The notes beneath the pieces are model-generated. The model had not been told where the DNA came from and did no database searches. It saw only the letters and a program-made list of their open reading frames with translations. From NCBI GenBank assembly GCA_027493375.1, contig JAPVWO010000301.1, forward strand, positions 1 to 46,331: DNA of 46,331 bases, written 5' to 3'. This stretch comes from Candidatus Multivorans thiocomprendens. Its GTDB lineage: Bacteria > Acidobacteriota > Thermoanaerobaculia > Multivoradales > Multivoraceae. Below, one piece after another: positions 12,189-20,851 of the stretch. Each line of letters begins with the position of its first letter. The stretch's first letter is position 1. The position numbers and the translations under genes were made by a program.

Positions 12189-14726
12189 ATGCTCGCCACC
12201 TTCACCATGTTCTCGAACTCCCATCTACGGCGCCAGCCCCGCTGGCGCCAGGCAGTGACGGCCGCCGCTCTCTGCGCCCTTGCCCTCCTTCCGAGTCCGC
12301 CCACAGCCAACGGTCAAGCGACGGGATCCGTCGCCGGAACGGTCAGCAGCCCCGGCGACGCCGGCATCTCGCTCGCCGTCGCCCGACTCGATGAGCTTTC
12401 CCTCAGCGCCCCGGTGGCAGCGGACGGGACGTTTCGTTTCGACGCCGTGCCTCCAGGCACGTATCTCCTGGTCGTCGACATCCCGTCGGTCGGCCGGACC
12501 AGCCAGTCGATCACCGTGGACGCCGACCGGGAGACGACCGTCGAGCTGGAACACGATCACGTCACCCACTTCGACGAGATCGTCGTGACCGCCTCCGGCG
12601 ATCTCCGGAACGAGTCCGATCTGCCGAACGCGATCTCCGTGCTGGGCGGCGCCGATCTGCAACTGCGCACGGGGGCGACGCTGGGCGAGACCCTGGCGGG
12701 GGAACCGGGCCTGTCCTCGAGCGCGTTCGTGCCGGGAGCGGCGCGGCCGGTCATCCGCGGCCTGTCGAGCGCCCGTGTTCGGGTGCTCAACGGCGGCATG
12801 GGAACCGGCGACGTTTCCGTGGAAAGCGCCGATCACGCGATCACGTCCGACCCGCTCCTGGCCGATCAGATCGAAGTGCTGAGAGGTCCGGCCACGCTCC
12901 GCTACGGCTCGGGCGCCATCGGCGGCGCCGTGAACGTCGTCGACGGTCGCATTCCAACAAACCGGGCGGCAAAGACCTTCGGCGGCAAGATCGACCTGAT
13001 CGGGGGTTCGGCGACCGGCGAGAGGACGGGCGCGCTCCAGCTCAATGGCGGCGGCGGCGAATGGGCCTGGCACATCGGGGCCGTCAGCCGCACGGCCGAT
13101 CCGTACGAGATCCCCGGCTACGCCCGCCTCGAGGAGGATCACGACGACCACGACGAGCACGACGACCACGAGGACGAGGACGACGACCACGACGATCACG
13201 ACGAGCACGACGATCACGACGAGCATGACGACCACGAAGAGGAGAACTCCTTCGCCATCGTCCCGAACACCGACCTGAGGACCGAGAGCGGCCGCTTCGG
13301 CGTCACCCGCTTCTTCGGCGACCGCGGTTTTCTGGGCGTCTCGTTCAGCGGTTTCAGCACCGACTACGGCATTCCTCCGGGCGCCCACAGCCATGCGCAT
13401 CACGATCACGGAGAAGACGACCACGACGACCACGAGGACGAGCACGAGGACGAGCACGAGGACGAGCATGGCCACGAGGACGAGCATGGCCACGAAGACG
13501 AGCATGGCCACGAGGACGAGCACGGCCACGGCGAGGACGAGCACGAGGACGAGGGCGAGGAGAACATTCGCCTCGACATGAAGCAGCAGCGCATCGACCT
13601 CAGAAGCAGCGTCTACCTGCTCGCGTCCGCCTTCGAGAGGTTCGACGTGCAGATGTCCGGAACGGACTACGAGCACGTCGAGTTCGAAGCCGGCCACACC
13701 GGCGTCCTCTACACGAACGAGCTGTTCGAGACCCGGGTCGAGATGTTCCAGCGCGAGCGGGGCGCCAGCCGGGGCAGCATCGGCGTGCAGCATGTGAACC
13801 GCGATCTCGCCGCAATCGGCGCCGAGGCCTTCATCCCCCCGACCCACTCGAACACCTGGGCAGCCTTCACCAACCAGGAGATCGAAAGGGGCTCGATCCG
13901 CTGGCAGTTCGGCGCCCGCTTCGAACAGGCCGAGCACAATCCGGCGAACGGACCGGCCTGGTCCGGCGACGGCGTTTCCGCGTCGGCCGGCCTGGTCTGG
14001 TCGGCCGGAGAGGCGTGGAACCTTGGCCTCTCAGCCTCCCGCTCAGTTCGTCTCCCCAGCCCGGGAGAGCTGTTCTCGGACGGCGCTCACATACCCACCC
14101 GGACCTTCGACATCGGCGATCCCGATCTCGACCAGGAGATCGGCGCCGGCGTTGACCTCACCCTGCGCAAGGAGGAGGGAATCCTCCAGGGCAAGTTGAC
14201 CTTCTTCCGGCAGGACTTCCAGGACTTCATCTACCACGCGTTCACCGGCGCGGAGATGGCTGGATTCCCGGTCGTCCGCTACAGTCAGGCCGACGCGATG
14301 ATGACCGGCGCCGAGCTCCACGCGCGGATCGAGCTTGCGGAGTGGAACGGGCATGACCTGCACATGGAGATCCTGGGCGACACCGTCGACGCCGAGCTGG
14401 ACGAAGGCGGAAACCTGCCGAGGATTCCGCCCATGAGTCTGGGCGCCGGCCTCCACTACCACGGCCACGACTGGCGGGCAGCGGTCGAGTGGCGCTGGGT
14501 CGACGACCAGAACGATGTTGCACAGCAGGAGACGCCGACCGACGGCTACACGATGCTGAACGCCCACGTCGGCCGGCGCTTCACGCTGAAGAACGAGATC
14601 GTCGACGTGCTCCTGCGGGGCCGCAACCTGACCGACGAGGAGGCGCGCGTGCATACGTCGCTCCTGAAGACCTTCGCGCCCTTGCCCGGGCGCGACGTCA
14701 CGCTGTCGCTCCGCTACTGGTTCTAG
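12189..14726 (+). CDS. TonB-dependent receptor, ZnuD-like, with His/Asp/Glu repeats (copy 2)
   Basis: This 845-residue paralog of the receptor at 5872-8478 has the same architecture: signal peptide ending near TANGQ/ATG, regulatory-like beta domain, plug (HFDEIVVTASGDLR, SRP-like RPVIRGLSSARVRVLNGGM, SADHAITSDPLLADQIEVLR, GPATLRYGSGAIGGAVNVVDG), and a barrel ending VTLSLRYWF. The His/acidic loops sit at the same two places (about 317-351 and 402-457). They were built from a different unit: GHEDEH and HEDE here versus DDEDH in the first copy. The loops are therefore under selection for composition rather than sequence. It is expressed downstream of the transporter operon and 9 bp before a serine hydrolase. 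Confidence 0.92.
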   Translation: MLATFTMFSNSHLRRQPRWRQAVTAAALCALALLPSPPTANGQATGSVAGTVSSPGDAGISLAVARLDELSLSAPVAADGTFRFDAVPPGTYLLVVDIPSVGRTSQSITVDADRETTVELEHDHVTHFDEIVVTASGDLRNESDLPNAISVLGGADLQLRTGATLGETLAGEPGLSSSAFVPGAARPVIRGLSSARVRVLNGGMGTGDVSVESADHAITSDPLLADQIEVLRGPATLRYGSGAIGGAVNVVDGRIPTNRAAKTFGGKIDLIGGSATGERTGALQLNGGGGEWAWHIGAVSRTADPYEIPGYARLEEDHDDHDEHDDHEDEDDDHDDHDEHDDHDEHDDHEEENSFAIVPNTDLRTESGRFGVTRFFGDRGFLGVSFSGFSTDYGIPPGAHSHAHHDHGEDDHDDHEDEHEDEHEDEHGHEDEHGHEDEHGHEDEHGHGEDEHEDEGEENIRLDMKQQRIDLRSSVYLLASAFERFDVQMSGTDYEHVEFEAGHTGVLYTNELFETRVEMFQRERGASRGSIGVQHVNRDLAAIGAEAFIPPTHSNTWAAFTNQEIERGSIRWQFGARFEQAEHNPANGPAWSGDGVSASAGLVWSAGEAWNLGLSASRSVRLPSPGELFSDGAHIPTRTFDIGDPDLDQEIGAGVDLTLRKEEGILQGKLTFFRQDFQDFIYHAFTGAEMAGFPVVRYSQADAMMTGAELHARIELAEWNGHDLHMEILGDTVDAELDEGGNLPRIPPMSLGAGLHYHGHDWRAAVEWRWVDDQNDVAQQETPTDGYTMLNAHVGRRFTLKNEIVDVLLRGRNLTDEEARVHTSLLKTFAPLPGRDVTLSLRYWF
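13431..13541 (+). repeat. Coding tandem repeats (HEDE and HGHEDE units)
   Basis: Successive CACGAGGACGAG units are followed by three 18-bp units CATGGCCACGAGGACGAG (13467-13520) and a partial fourth, all encoding His/Glu/Asp/Gly in the second metal-rich loop of receptor 2. Confidence 0.9.
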
Positions 14727-14735
14727 GAGCTGCCG

Positions 14736-16010
14736 GTGCGCGTCAACAGTGCCCGTGACGGAGCCTGGCCGCGGTGGCCGGCGATGTTCGTTCTCGTCTT
14801 CCTGCTCGCGGTCGCGACGGCCGGCGCCCAGGTGCCCGCCGGGACGCCGGAGGACGTGGGGTTGTCCGCGAAACGTCTCGAGCGAATCGGCGAGATGATC
14901 CAGCGCGCAATCGACGCGAAGCAGATCTCAGGCGCCGTCACCGTCGTCGCGCGGCGCGGCCGCGTCGCCCACTTCGAGGCGCGAGGCCTCATGGACATCG
15001 AGACGAACGCCCCGATGCGCAAGGACGCCATCTTCCCGATCGCCTCGATGACGAAGCCGGTAACCGCCGTCGCCATCCTGATCCTCGTCGAAGAGGGGAA
15101 GGTCCGTCTGTCGGATCCGGTGTCCCGCTTCATTCCGGAGTTCAAGGACACGAAGGTCGCGATGCCGCGATCGGACGCCGCAGGCGAGGAAGGCGACATC
15201 TACACGGTGCCGGCGAAGCGCGAGGTCACGGTGCACGACCTGATCACCCACACGTCGGGTCTGGGCAGCCGCGGCGCGGCACGCGAGGCGACGGCGCGCA
15301 TCGCCCCTCGCGATCCGACCGGCACGGTCGCGGACTGGGCGGCCGCGCTCGGAGCGGCCCCCCTCGACTTCCATCCGGGCACCCGCTGGCGGTACAGCGC
15401 GCTGGCGGGGATCGACACGCTGGGGCGCATCGTCGAGGTCGCCTCGGGTCTGACGTTCGACGAGTTCCTGCGGCTGCGGGTCTTCGAGCCCCTGGGAATG
15501 AAGGACACCGCCTTCGACGTGCCGGAGGACAAGAAGCAGCGCGTCGTGACGCTGTACATTCGCACCCCCGACGGCCTCGAACTCCGCCAGAAGCTGCCGG
15601 AGTGGCTGGCCACGACGACGTTGCACGGCGGTGCCGGCGGTCTCTGGTCGACGGCCGAAGACTACCTGCGGTTCGCCCAGATGCTGGTCAACGGCGGGGA
15701 GCTGAACGGCACGCGGCTGCTGGGATCCCGGACCGTCGAACTGATGGGGTCGAACCACGTCGGCGACCTGTACGAGAAGGCGAGGAGCCCCGGGATGGGG
15801 TTCGGACTGACCGTGGACGTCGTGCTCGACGGCGTCGCGGCCCGCGGTGACCACCGGTCCACCGGCAGCTTCGGCTGGGGTGGCGCGTTCGGCACCAGCT
15901 ACTGGGTCGATCCCCGGGAGGACCTGACCGCGGTTCTCATGGTGCAGACGCCGGGCGGTCCGCTCCGGGTCGACTTCCAGAACGCCGTGATGCAGGCGAT
16001 CATCGACTGA
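14736..16010 (+). CDS. Class C beta-lactamase-like serine hydrolase, secreted
   Basis: This is a 424-residue penicillin-binding-protein/AmpC-fold hydrolase. It has a signal peptide (FVLVFLLAVATAGAQ), SxxK nucleophile motif S104-M-T-K in FPIASMTKPVTAVA, then LITHTSGLG, a Tyr motif WRYSALAGID (YSA instead of the usual YxN) and GFGWGGAFGTSY-like GSFGWGGAFG near the C-terminus. Family members include esterases, DD-peptidases and beta-lactamases; the substrate is unknown. The GTG start lies 9 bp after the second receptor, with AGGAG overlapping the receptor stop, so it is probably co-transcribed. Whether it serves metal uptake, for example ester hydrolysis of a chelator, is speculation. Confidence 0.88.
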   Translation: MRVNSARDGAWPRWPAMFVLVFLLAVATAGAQVPAGTPEDVGLSAKRLERIGEMIQRAIDAKQISGAVTVVARRGRVAHFEARGLMDIETNAPMRKDAIFPIASMTKPVTAVAILILVEEGKVRLSDPVSRFIPEFKDTKVAMPRSDAAGEEGDIYTVPAKREVTVHDLITHTSGLGSRGAAREATARIAPRDPTGTVADWAAALGAAPLDFHPGTRWRYSALAGIDTLGRIVEVASGLTFDEFLRLRVFEPLGMKDTAFDVPEDKKQRVVTLYIRTPDGLELRQKLPEWLATTTLHGGAGGLWSTAEDYLRFAQMLVNGGELNGTRLLGSRTVELMGSNHVGDLYEKARSPGMGFGLTVDVVLDGVAARGDHRSTGSFGWGGAFGTSYWVDPREDLTAVLMVQTPGGPLRVDFQNAVMQAIID

Positions 16011-16066
16011 CCCGAGAGTCGCCGGGGATCGCGGCGATCGCGACCGCCGTGTTCTCTCAGACTCCG

Positions 16067-17974
16067 TCAACCCTGGCCCGACAGAGTCTGCTCTGTCACT
16101 GCTCGCCAACCGGCTTCGATGGCGGCATCCATCAGAGGTGTTGCTTCGGCGTCTGAGTTGGCGATGGAGATGCGCCCGAACTGCGCTCGTCCCAGCTCGT
16201 GCGGCGCCTGCCCCTCGGGCCAGTCGGGATCGTCGAGCGAGACGTAGAAGTAGGCATATCCGTGGGGCCAACGGTTCACCGTGATTGCGCCGATGTCTCT
16301 TTCGTGATCGAAGCCGTGCTGGCCCAGGAGAGACTGGAGCTGGTCACGAATCCGTTCCTCGTAGGTTTCGAAGGAAGTCGTGTACACCTCCATGCGCCCC
16401 TTGCGAAGCAGGTCGCGGAGGGACTCGTCGTCTTGGGGTGCCGGGGTCGGACTGGCCATCATCAGGACGACCATCGGGTCGTCCGGCCCGCGGGGCGGCT
16501 CGTAGCCGCCCGTCGTCGTGATCGGCGCGCAGCTCACCATGGTGAAGGGGTCGTGCGGGCAGGCCACGAGGTTCGCGTCGAGCTTCGAGAACGCGTGTCC
16601 GTCCTTCAGCAGGACGTTGGCGTAAACCAACGGCACCTTGGCCCCGTACCGGAGCGCTTCCTTCTGGCGACTGGGCAGGTCCGGGCACAGGTGGGGGATC
16701 AGGCGGTTGTAGCAGGCGAGGATGCAGTGTTCACCGGCAATGCGGAGCGCTTCGCCGGCGCGCACGTAGTCGACCTCCACCTTCTCGTCGCCCTGGAGCC
16801 GTACCCCGACCACGGTGCTGCTCAGCCGTAGCCGCGTGTCGCCGTCGTCCCGGTCCAGAGCTTCGTAGACAAAGCGACTGGTCGCGATGTCCTCGAAGCC
16901 CGTCGCGTCGGGTGCGGCAGCCGGAATCAGCCGGTGCACGAGCAGTCTCGCGACCGATGCGTTGCCGTCCGGGAAGTACTGCGCCTGGAAGGCGACGCCG
17001 GCGACGACGACCTTGGCGAGGGAGTGCACCTTGCCTGCGAGCCACCCCATGCCGGGCAGACCCGGCGCGGCCGCGGTCAGGGCCTCCATCACCGAGTGGT
17101 TCCAGCCGGTGAAGCCGTTCAGCACGCGGAGGAACGCGTCGAGGACCTCGAGCGTCTCCTTCTGAAGTCCGACCCGGTCCAGAAGGAAGCGGCTGTAGCT
17201 GACCGTGTTGATGTACTCGTACTTCTCCCGCAGGGAGAGGTCGTCCAGAAAGTCCTTGCCGCCGCCGAACAGGCTGAGCAGCTTGTCCTGTTCCGCCGGA
17301 GCGATCGGCAGCGCCCGAACGAGGCTCGTGTAGTCGCCCGCGCCGTGCATGGCCAGCGCCCAGTTGCTGCCCACGATCTCGTGGCCGCCTTCGGCTGGAA
17401 GCGCCAACACATTGTTGGCCCCGAGGTTCGCCATCGCGAAGTCCTTCGAAGTGTTGGCGGCCATGGCCTTCGTGTCGATGCCCAGATCCGCGAGCAGTCC
17501 CTTGACGATCAGGCTGTAGCTGTCAGGCGCCTCCAGGTTCTGAGCACCGCCCACGCCCAGCACCATGCGCCCGTCGTGGTGGAACTCGTTGCGCTTCGCG
17601 TGCCCACCGAAGTCGTCGTGGTTGTCGAGGAGCAGGATGCGGGCTTCGGGACCCTGCTTCTTACGGTAGAACCACGCGGCCGCCAGGCCGCTGATGCCGG
17701 CGCCGACGACGATCAGGTCGTAGTGCTCATCGAGTTCCCGGTACTCGGTCGGCTTGTCCCCGTCCCGGGCAAGGGCGTGGGCCACCTCGAAGGAACCGGG
17801 GTGGCTGCCCCGCATCCCGGTCAGTGCCGGCGGATAGTGAACCGAGGCTGCTCCTTCCGGGGCGGACGCTTGCGAGCCGACCTGTGCGAGAAGCTGGCTC
17901 GGCGCCACCAGGCTCGTGCCGGCGCCGATGGCGACACCGCTTAGGAAGTCACGCCGTGTGATGCGCAAGGACAT
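16067..17974 (-). CDS. Tat-exported FAD-dependent oxidoreductase, spermidine dehydrogenase (SpdH)-like
   Basis: This is a 635-residue protein. MSLRITRRDFLSGVAIGAG is a twin-arginine signal, so the protein is exported folded with cofactor. GMRGSHPGSFEVAHALARDG precedes the dinucleotide-binding YDLIVVGAGISGLAAAWFYRKK and the HDDFGGHAKRNEF segment, all typical of SpdH/NAD(P)-binding Rossmann proteins. A further Rossmann end, GRISIANSDAEATPLMDAAI, lies at the C-terminus. Start ATG 17974 has GGAGGG upstream; a longer upstream frame lacks conserved sequence. It is convergent with the preceding hydrolase and divergent from the membrane protein. Possible operators lie upstream. Polyamine or amine oxidation in the periplasm is the family-based guess. 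Confidence 0.88.
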   Translation of the reverse strand: MSLRITRRDFLSGVAIGAGTSLVAPSQLLAQVGSQASAPEGAASVHYPPALTGMRGSHPGSFEVAHALARDGDKPTEYRELDEHYDLIVVGAGISGLAAAWFYRKKQGPEARILLLDNHDDFGGHAKRNEFHHDGRMVLGVGGAQNLEAPDSYSLIVKGLLADLGIDTKAMAANTSKDFAMANLGANNVLALPAEGGHEIVGSNWALAMHGAGDYTSLVRALPIAPAEQDKLLSLFGGGKDFLDDLSLREKYEYINTVSYSRFLLDRVGLQKETLEVLDAFLRVLNGFTGWNHSVMEALTAAAPGLPGMGWLAGKVHSLAKVVVAGVAFQAQYFPDGNASVARLLVHRLIPAAAPDATGFEDIATSRFVYEALDRDDGDTRLRLSSTVVGVRLQGDEKVEVDYVRAGEALRIAGEHCILACYNRLIPHLCPDLPSRQKEALRYGAKVPLVYANVLLKDGHAFSKLDANLVACPHDPFTMVSCAPITTTGGYEPPRGPDDPMVVLMMASPTPAPQDDESLRDLLRKGRMEVYTTSFETYEERIRDQLQSLLGQHGFDHERDIGAITVNRWPHGYAYFYVSLDDPDWPEGQAPHELGRAQFGRISIANSDAEATPLMDAAIEAGWRAVTEQTLSGQG

Positions 17975-17993
17975 CGCGCCCTCCAGGGTTGGA

Positions 17994-18025
17994 CATGTCA
18001 GGTGACATGCTAGCCCTGATGTCAC
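17994..18025. promoter_or_regulatory. Candidate operator with three TGACAT/ATGTCA half-sites
   Basis: CATGTCA-GG-TGACATG (17994-18009) is a perfect palindrome around two bases, and GTGACAT (18002-18008) also pairs with ATGTCAC (18019-18025). The cluster lies between the divergent SpdH-like gene and the membrane-protein unit, where a repressor would control both. The regulator is not identified. Confidence 0.5.
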
Positions 18026-18165
18026 TGCTGGAAGGAACCACCTTGTTCGTCGGCGGCGGTTGCCGCTGGGCGGACGATGCCGACGCCGTCCACGATGCCG
18101 TGCTGGCGCTCGTGGCTTCCCGGTATGGCGAGAAGGACGCATCGAAGCCGACGGAGGAACGATGA
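17995..18165 (+). CDS. Short ORF, possibly the C-terminal remnant of a TetR-type regulator
   Basis: This 56-codon frame has internal ATGs at 18007 and 18019. Its body is LALMSLLEGTTLFVGGG, then ADDADAVHDAVLALVASRYG. This resembles the last two helices of TetR-family ligand-binding domains, but no DNA-binding domain is present. Its stop overlaps the ATG of the membrane-protein gene (ATGA), which argues that it is or was translated. It could be a regulator remnant or a small coupled peptide. The first codons overlap the candidate operator, so 18019 may be the true start. Confidence 0.3.
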   Translation: MSGDMLALMSLLEGTTLFVGGGCRWADDADAVHDAVLALVASRYGEKDASKPTEER

Positions 18166-18896
18166 ACGAGACGCTGAAAGCCCACCCGCCCGCCGATCTA
18201 GACCGCCAGGTCAACCGGGCAGCCTTCTATTCGGCGGCGGTCCTGCTAGTGGCGACCGTGCCGTCCCTGCTCCTCCCCCTCGATGCGCCGCAAGGGCCGG
18301 TTGCGGATCGATTGATCTGGTTCAGTTCGAACCTCGGAGCCTTCGTCTTCGGATGGATCGTTCAGATGATCCTGATGTTGACGTTGACTGGCGTCTTCGC
18401 AGGCGCCGCATGGCAGCTACGACGCTCGCACCCGCTACGGGCTTTCGTCGCGGGGACGGCGCTGTTCATCTCGCTCGTTGCCTTCATCATTCCCAAGTTC
18501 ATCGCCATCTGGTCGATACCACAGATGGTCTCGGAATCCGCAAGAGTCTCTTCCCATAGCGGCGTGTCCGAGCAGTTGTTCCAGCTCTTGAACCCCTCTC
18601 TTGCCTTCTCGCTCTTCACGTCCTTCGACTACCTGGGGTTCTGGATGTACGCCGTCTTTGGTCTCCTGGTCGCACGTCCGCTGTTTCGATTGACCCTGAG
18701 CGCCAAGATCGCTGCCGTCGCGTTGGGAGTGTACGGCCTCCTGTACCACCTCCTGTTCGTGGGTGTGCTGACGCGAAACGTCGCGCAGGCGGATATCGGC
18801 GCGTACTCCACGTCGATCGGGGCCCTGCTGCTCGTCGCGGTGATCAGCCTGGCCATCCGCTTTCGGAAAGCCATGGTTGCCGAGGGCGGAAGGTGA
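18162..18896 (+). CDS. Six-helix integral membrane protein of unknown function
   Basis: This is a 244-residue protein with about six hydrophobic helices: AAFYSAAVLLVATVPSLLL, LGAFVFGWIVQMILMLTL, AFVAGTALFISLVAFIIP, FTSFDYLGFWMYAVFGLLVA, AAVALGVYGLLYHLLF and SIGALLLVAVISLAI. No catalytic motif stands out, and I do not recognise the family. Start ATG 18162 has GGAGGAAC upstream and overlaps the preceding short ORF. The stop overlaps the GTG start of the quinoprotein (GTGA), so the two are translationally coupled. That layout suggests a membrane partner, possibly for quinone interaction or localisation of the PQQ enzyme; this is inference. Confidence 0.75.
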   Translation: MNETLKAHPPADLDRQVNRAAFYSAAVLLVATVPSLLLPLDAPQGPVADRLIWFSSNLGAFVFGWIVQMILMLTLTGVFAGAAWQLRRSHPLRAFVAGTALFISLVAFIIPKFIAIWSIPQMVSESARVSSHSGVSEQLFQLLNPSLAFSLFTSFDYLGFWMYAVFGLLVARPLFRLTLSAKIAAVALGVYGLLYHLLFVGVLTRNVAQADIGAYSTSIGALLLVAVISLAIRFRKAMVAEGGR

Positions 18897-20851
18897 TCGC
18901 GAACTCGGATGTTCGGCCTCGCGCCAGGGGCCGAACCCTGCTCGCGTGGGCCGGCATGCTGGTGCTCGGGTCGACCCTGGCGGCGCAGGAGGGCGAGTGG
19001 CCGTACTTCGGCGGCGACCGCACCTTCAAGCGCTACTCGCCGCTCGACCGGGTCGACGCCTCGAACGTCGGCGATCTGCGCATCGTGTGGCGACGGCCGG
19101 GTCTGGAACCGGAGCTCAAGGAGGAGTTCCCCGAGCTGCGTCCGGGCAACAACCTGCGGTCGACGCCCATCATGGTCGACGGTCGCCTCTTCCTGACCAA
19201 CCTGGTCGGCCTGCTCCGCGCCGTCGATCCGGCGAGCGGCGAGACCCTGTGGTTTCAGGCCCCGTTCGAGCCGACGATCGAAGAGGCACGCGGCTTGAGC
19301 CCACGGGGCGTCGACCTCTGGACCGGCGGCGAGCGGCAACGACTGTTCCTCGCACGCGGCAACTACCTTTACTCGGTCGACGCCTCTAGTGGCGAGCTCG
19401 ACGGCGACTTCGGCGACCAGGGACGCGTCAGCCTCCGCCTCCCGGGACCGCTTGCCGGCGATTTCACCTGGACTGCCGGGCCGATCGTCGTGGGCGACGT
19501 CGTCGTGGTGGCCGGATACACGGGCGGCGCCGGCGACGGCGGCAGCAAGAGGGAAGCGACGCCGGAGGATGTGCGCGGCTACGACGTCCGCACGGGCCGC
19601 CGGCTGTGGACGTTCCACGTCGTGCCGCGGCCGGGCGAGCCGGGCAATGAGACCTGGGGCGACGGCTCGTGGGAGTACTCGGGAGACCTCGGGTCGTGGT
19701 GCTGCCTGTCGGCCGACGAGGAACTGGGCCACGTCTACGTCCAGCTCTCGGCCCCGACCGCGGCGTACTACGGCGGCCACCGGCCCGGCGACAACCTGTA
19801 CTCCAACTCACTCGTGGCGCTCAACGCCGGGACGGGCGAGCGGGTCTGGCACTTTCAGATGGTCCGCCACGACGTCTGGGAATGGGACACCGTCGGTCCG
19901 GCGACCCTCGGCGAGATCACGGTCGACGGGAGGCGAATCGACGCCGTCATGCAGCCCTCGAAAACCGGCTTCCTCTACGTCTTCGATCGCCGTACCGGGG
20001 AGCCGGTGTGGCCGATCGAGGAGAGGGCCGTGCCCGGCTCACGGGTCCCCGGGGAACGACTGTCGCCGACCCAGCCATTCCCGACGAAGCCGCCGCCCTT
20101 CGACCGGCAGGGATTCGTGGAGGACGACCTGATCGACTTCACGCCGGAGCTCCGGGCGCGGGCCCTGGAGCTCGTCAAGCCCTTCCGGCTCGGGCCGATC
20201 TTCACGCCGCCCGGCCTGATGGACGACGAGCAGGGGAAGATCGGCACCCTGACGAATCCGGGATGGTGGGGAACGGGGAACTGGCATACCGGCGCCTTCG
20301 ATCCCGAGACCGGCGTGTACTACGCCGTGTCCCACACCTGGCCGAGCGTGTACTCCCTGACACAGCCGGAAGGCAGCAACGCGACACTCGGCTACGTGGT
20401 CGGCTACGACGGTCCCGACGTACCGACCCTCGACGGACTCCCGATCGTGAAGCCACCCTATGGTCGGATCACCGCAATCGACATGCATCGCGGCGAGCAC
20501 GTGTGGATGGCGGCCAATGGCGACGGGCCTCGAGACCATCCCCTGCTCGAGGGCCTCGACCTGCCACCTCTGGGGGTCGCCGGGCGGCCGGCGCCGCTGG
20601 TGACGAAAACGCTGCTGTTCATCGGTGAAGGCAGCGATGCCATCCCCGGCATCGAGGGGGAAGAAGGCCGCTACTGGGGCAGGAAGTTCCGCGCCTACGA
20701 CAAGTCCACGGGCGAAGTGGTGTGGGAGACGGAGCTGCCCTCCGGTACGACCGGTGCGCCGATAACCTACTTGCACGAGGGTCGCCAGTTCATCGTCGTC
20801 GCCATCGGCGGCAACGAATCCCCGGCGGAGTTCGTGGCGTTCGGCCTGTAG
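18893..20851 (+). CDS. PQQ-dependent quinoprotein dehydrogenase (glucose/alcohol dehydrogenase-like)
   Basis: This is a 652-residue eight-bladed beta-propeller quinoprotein with a short signal sequence (LLAWAGMLVLGSTLAAQ/EGEW). Diagnostic stretches are WPYFGGDRTFKRYSPLDRV, LRSTPIMVDGRLFLTN, HDVWEWDTVGPATL, SKTGFLYVFDRRTGEPVWPI and SPTQPFPTKPPPF. PQQ enzymes of this type oxidise sugars or alcohols in the periplasm. They pass electrons to a cytochrome or to ubiquinone. Adjacent cysteines C270-C271 (GSWCCLSAD) could form a vicinal disulfide like that of alcohol dehydrogenases. No heme CxxCH is present, so the electron acceptor is separate. The substrate is not determinable. It is coupled to the upstream membrane protein. 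Confidence 0.9.
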   Translation: MIANSDVRPRARGRTLLAWAGMLVLGSTLAAQEGEWPYFGGDRTFKRYSPLDRVDASNVGDLRIVWRRPGLEPELKEEFPELRPGNNLRSTPIMVDGRLFLTNLVGLLRAVDPASGETLWFQAPFEPTIEEARGLSPRGVDLWTGGERQRLFLARGNYLYSVDASSGELDGDFGDQGRVSLRLPGPLAGDFTWTAGPIVVGDVVVVAGYTGGAGDGGSKREATPEDVRGYDVRTGRRLWTFHVVPRPGEPGNETWGDGSWEYSGDLGSWCCLSADEELGHVYVQLSAPTAAYYGGHRPGDNLYSNSLVALNAGTGERVWHFQMVRHDVWEWDTVGPATLGEITVDGRRIDAVMQPSKTGFLYVFDRRTGEPVWPIEERAVPGSRVPGERLSPTQPFPTKPPPFDRQGFVEDDLIDFTPELRARALELVKPFRLGPIFTPPGLMDDEQGKIGTLTNPGWWGTGNWHTGAFDPETGVYYAVSHTWPSVYSLTQPEGSNATLGYVVGYDGPDVPTLDGLPIVKPPYGRITAIDMHRGEHVWMAANGDGPRDHPLLEGLDLPPLGVAGRPAPLVTKTLLFIGEGSDAIPGIEGEEGRYWGRKFRAYDKSTGEVVWETELPSGTTGAPITYLHEGRQFIVVAIGGNESPAEFVAFGL

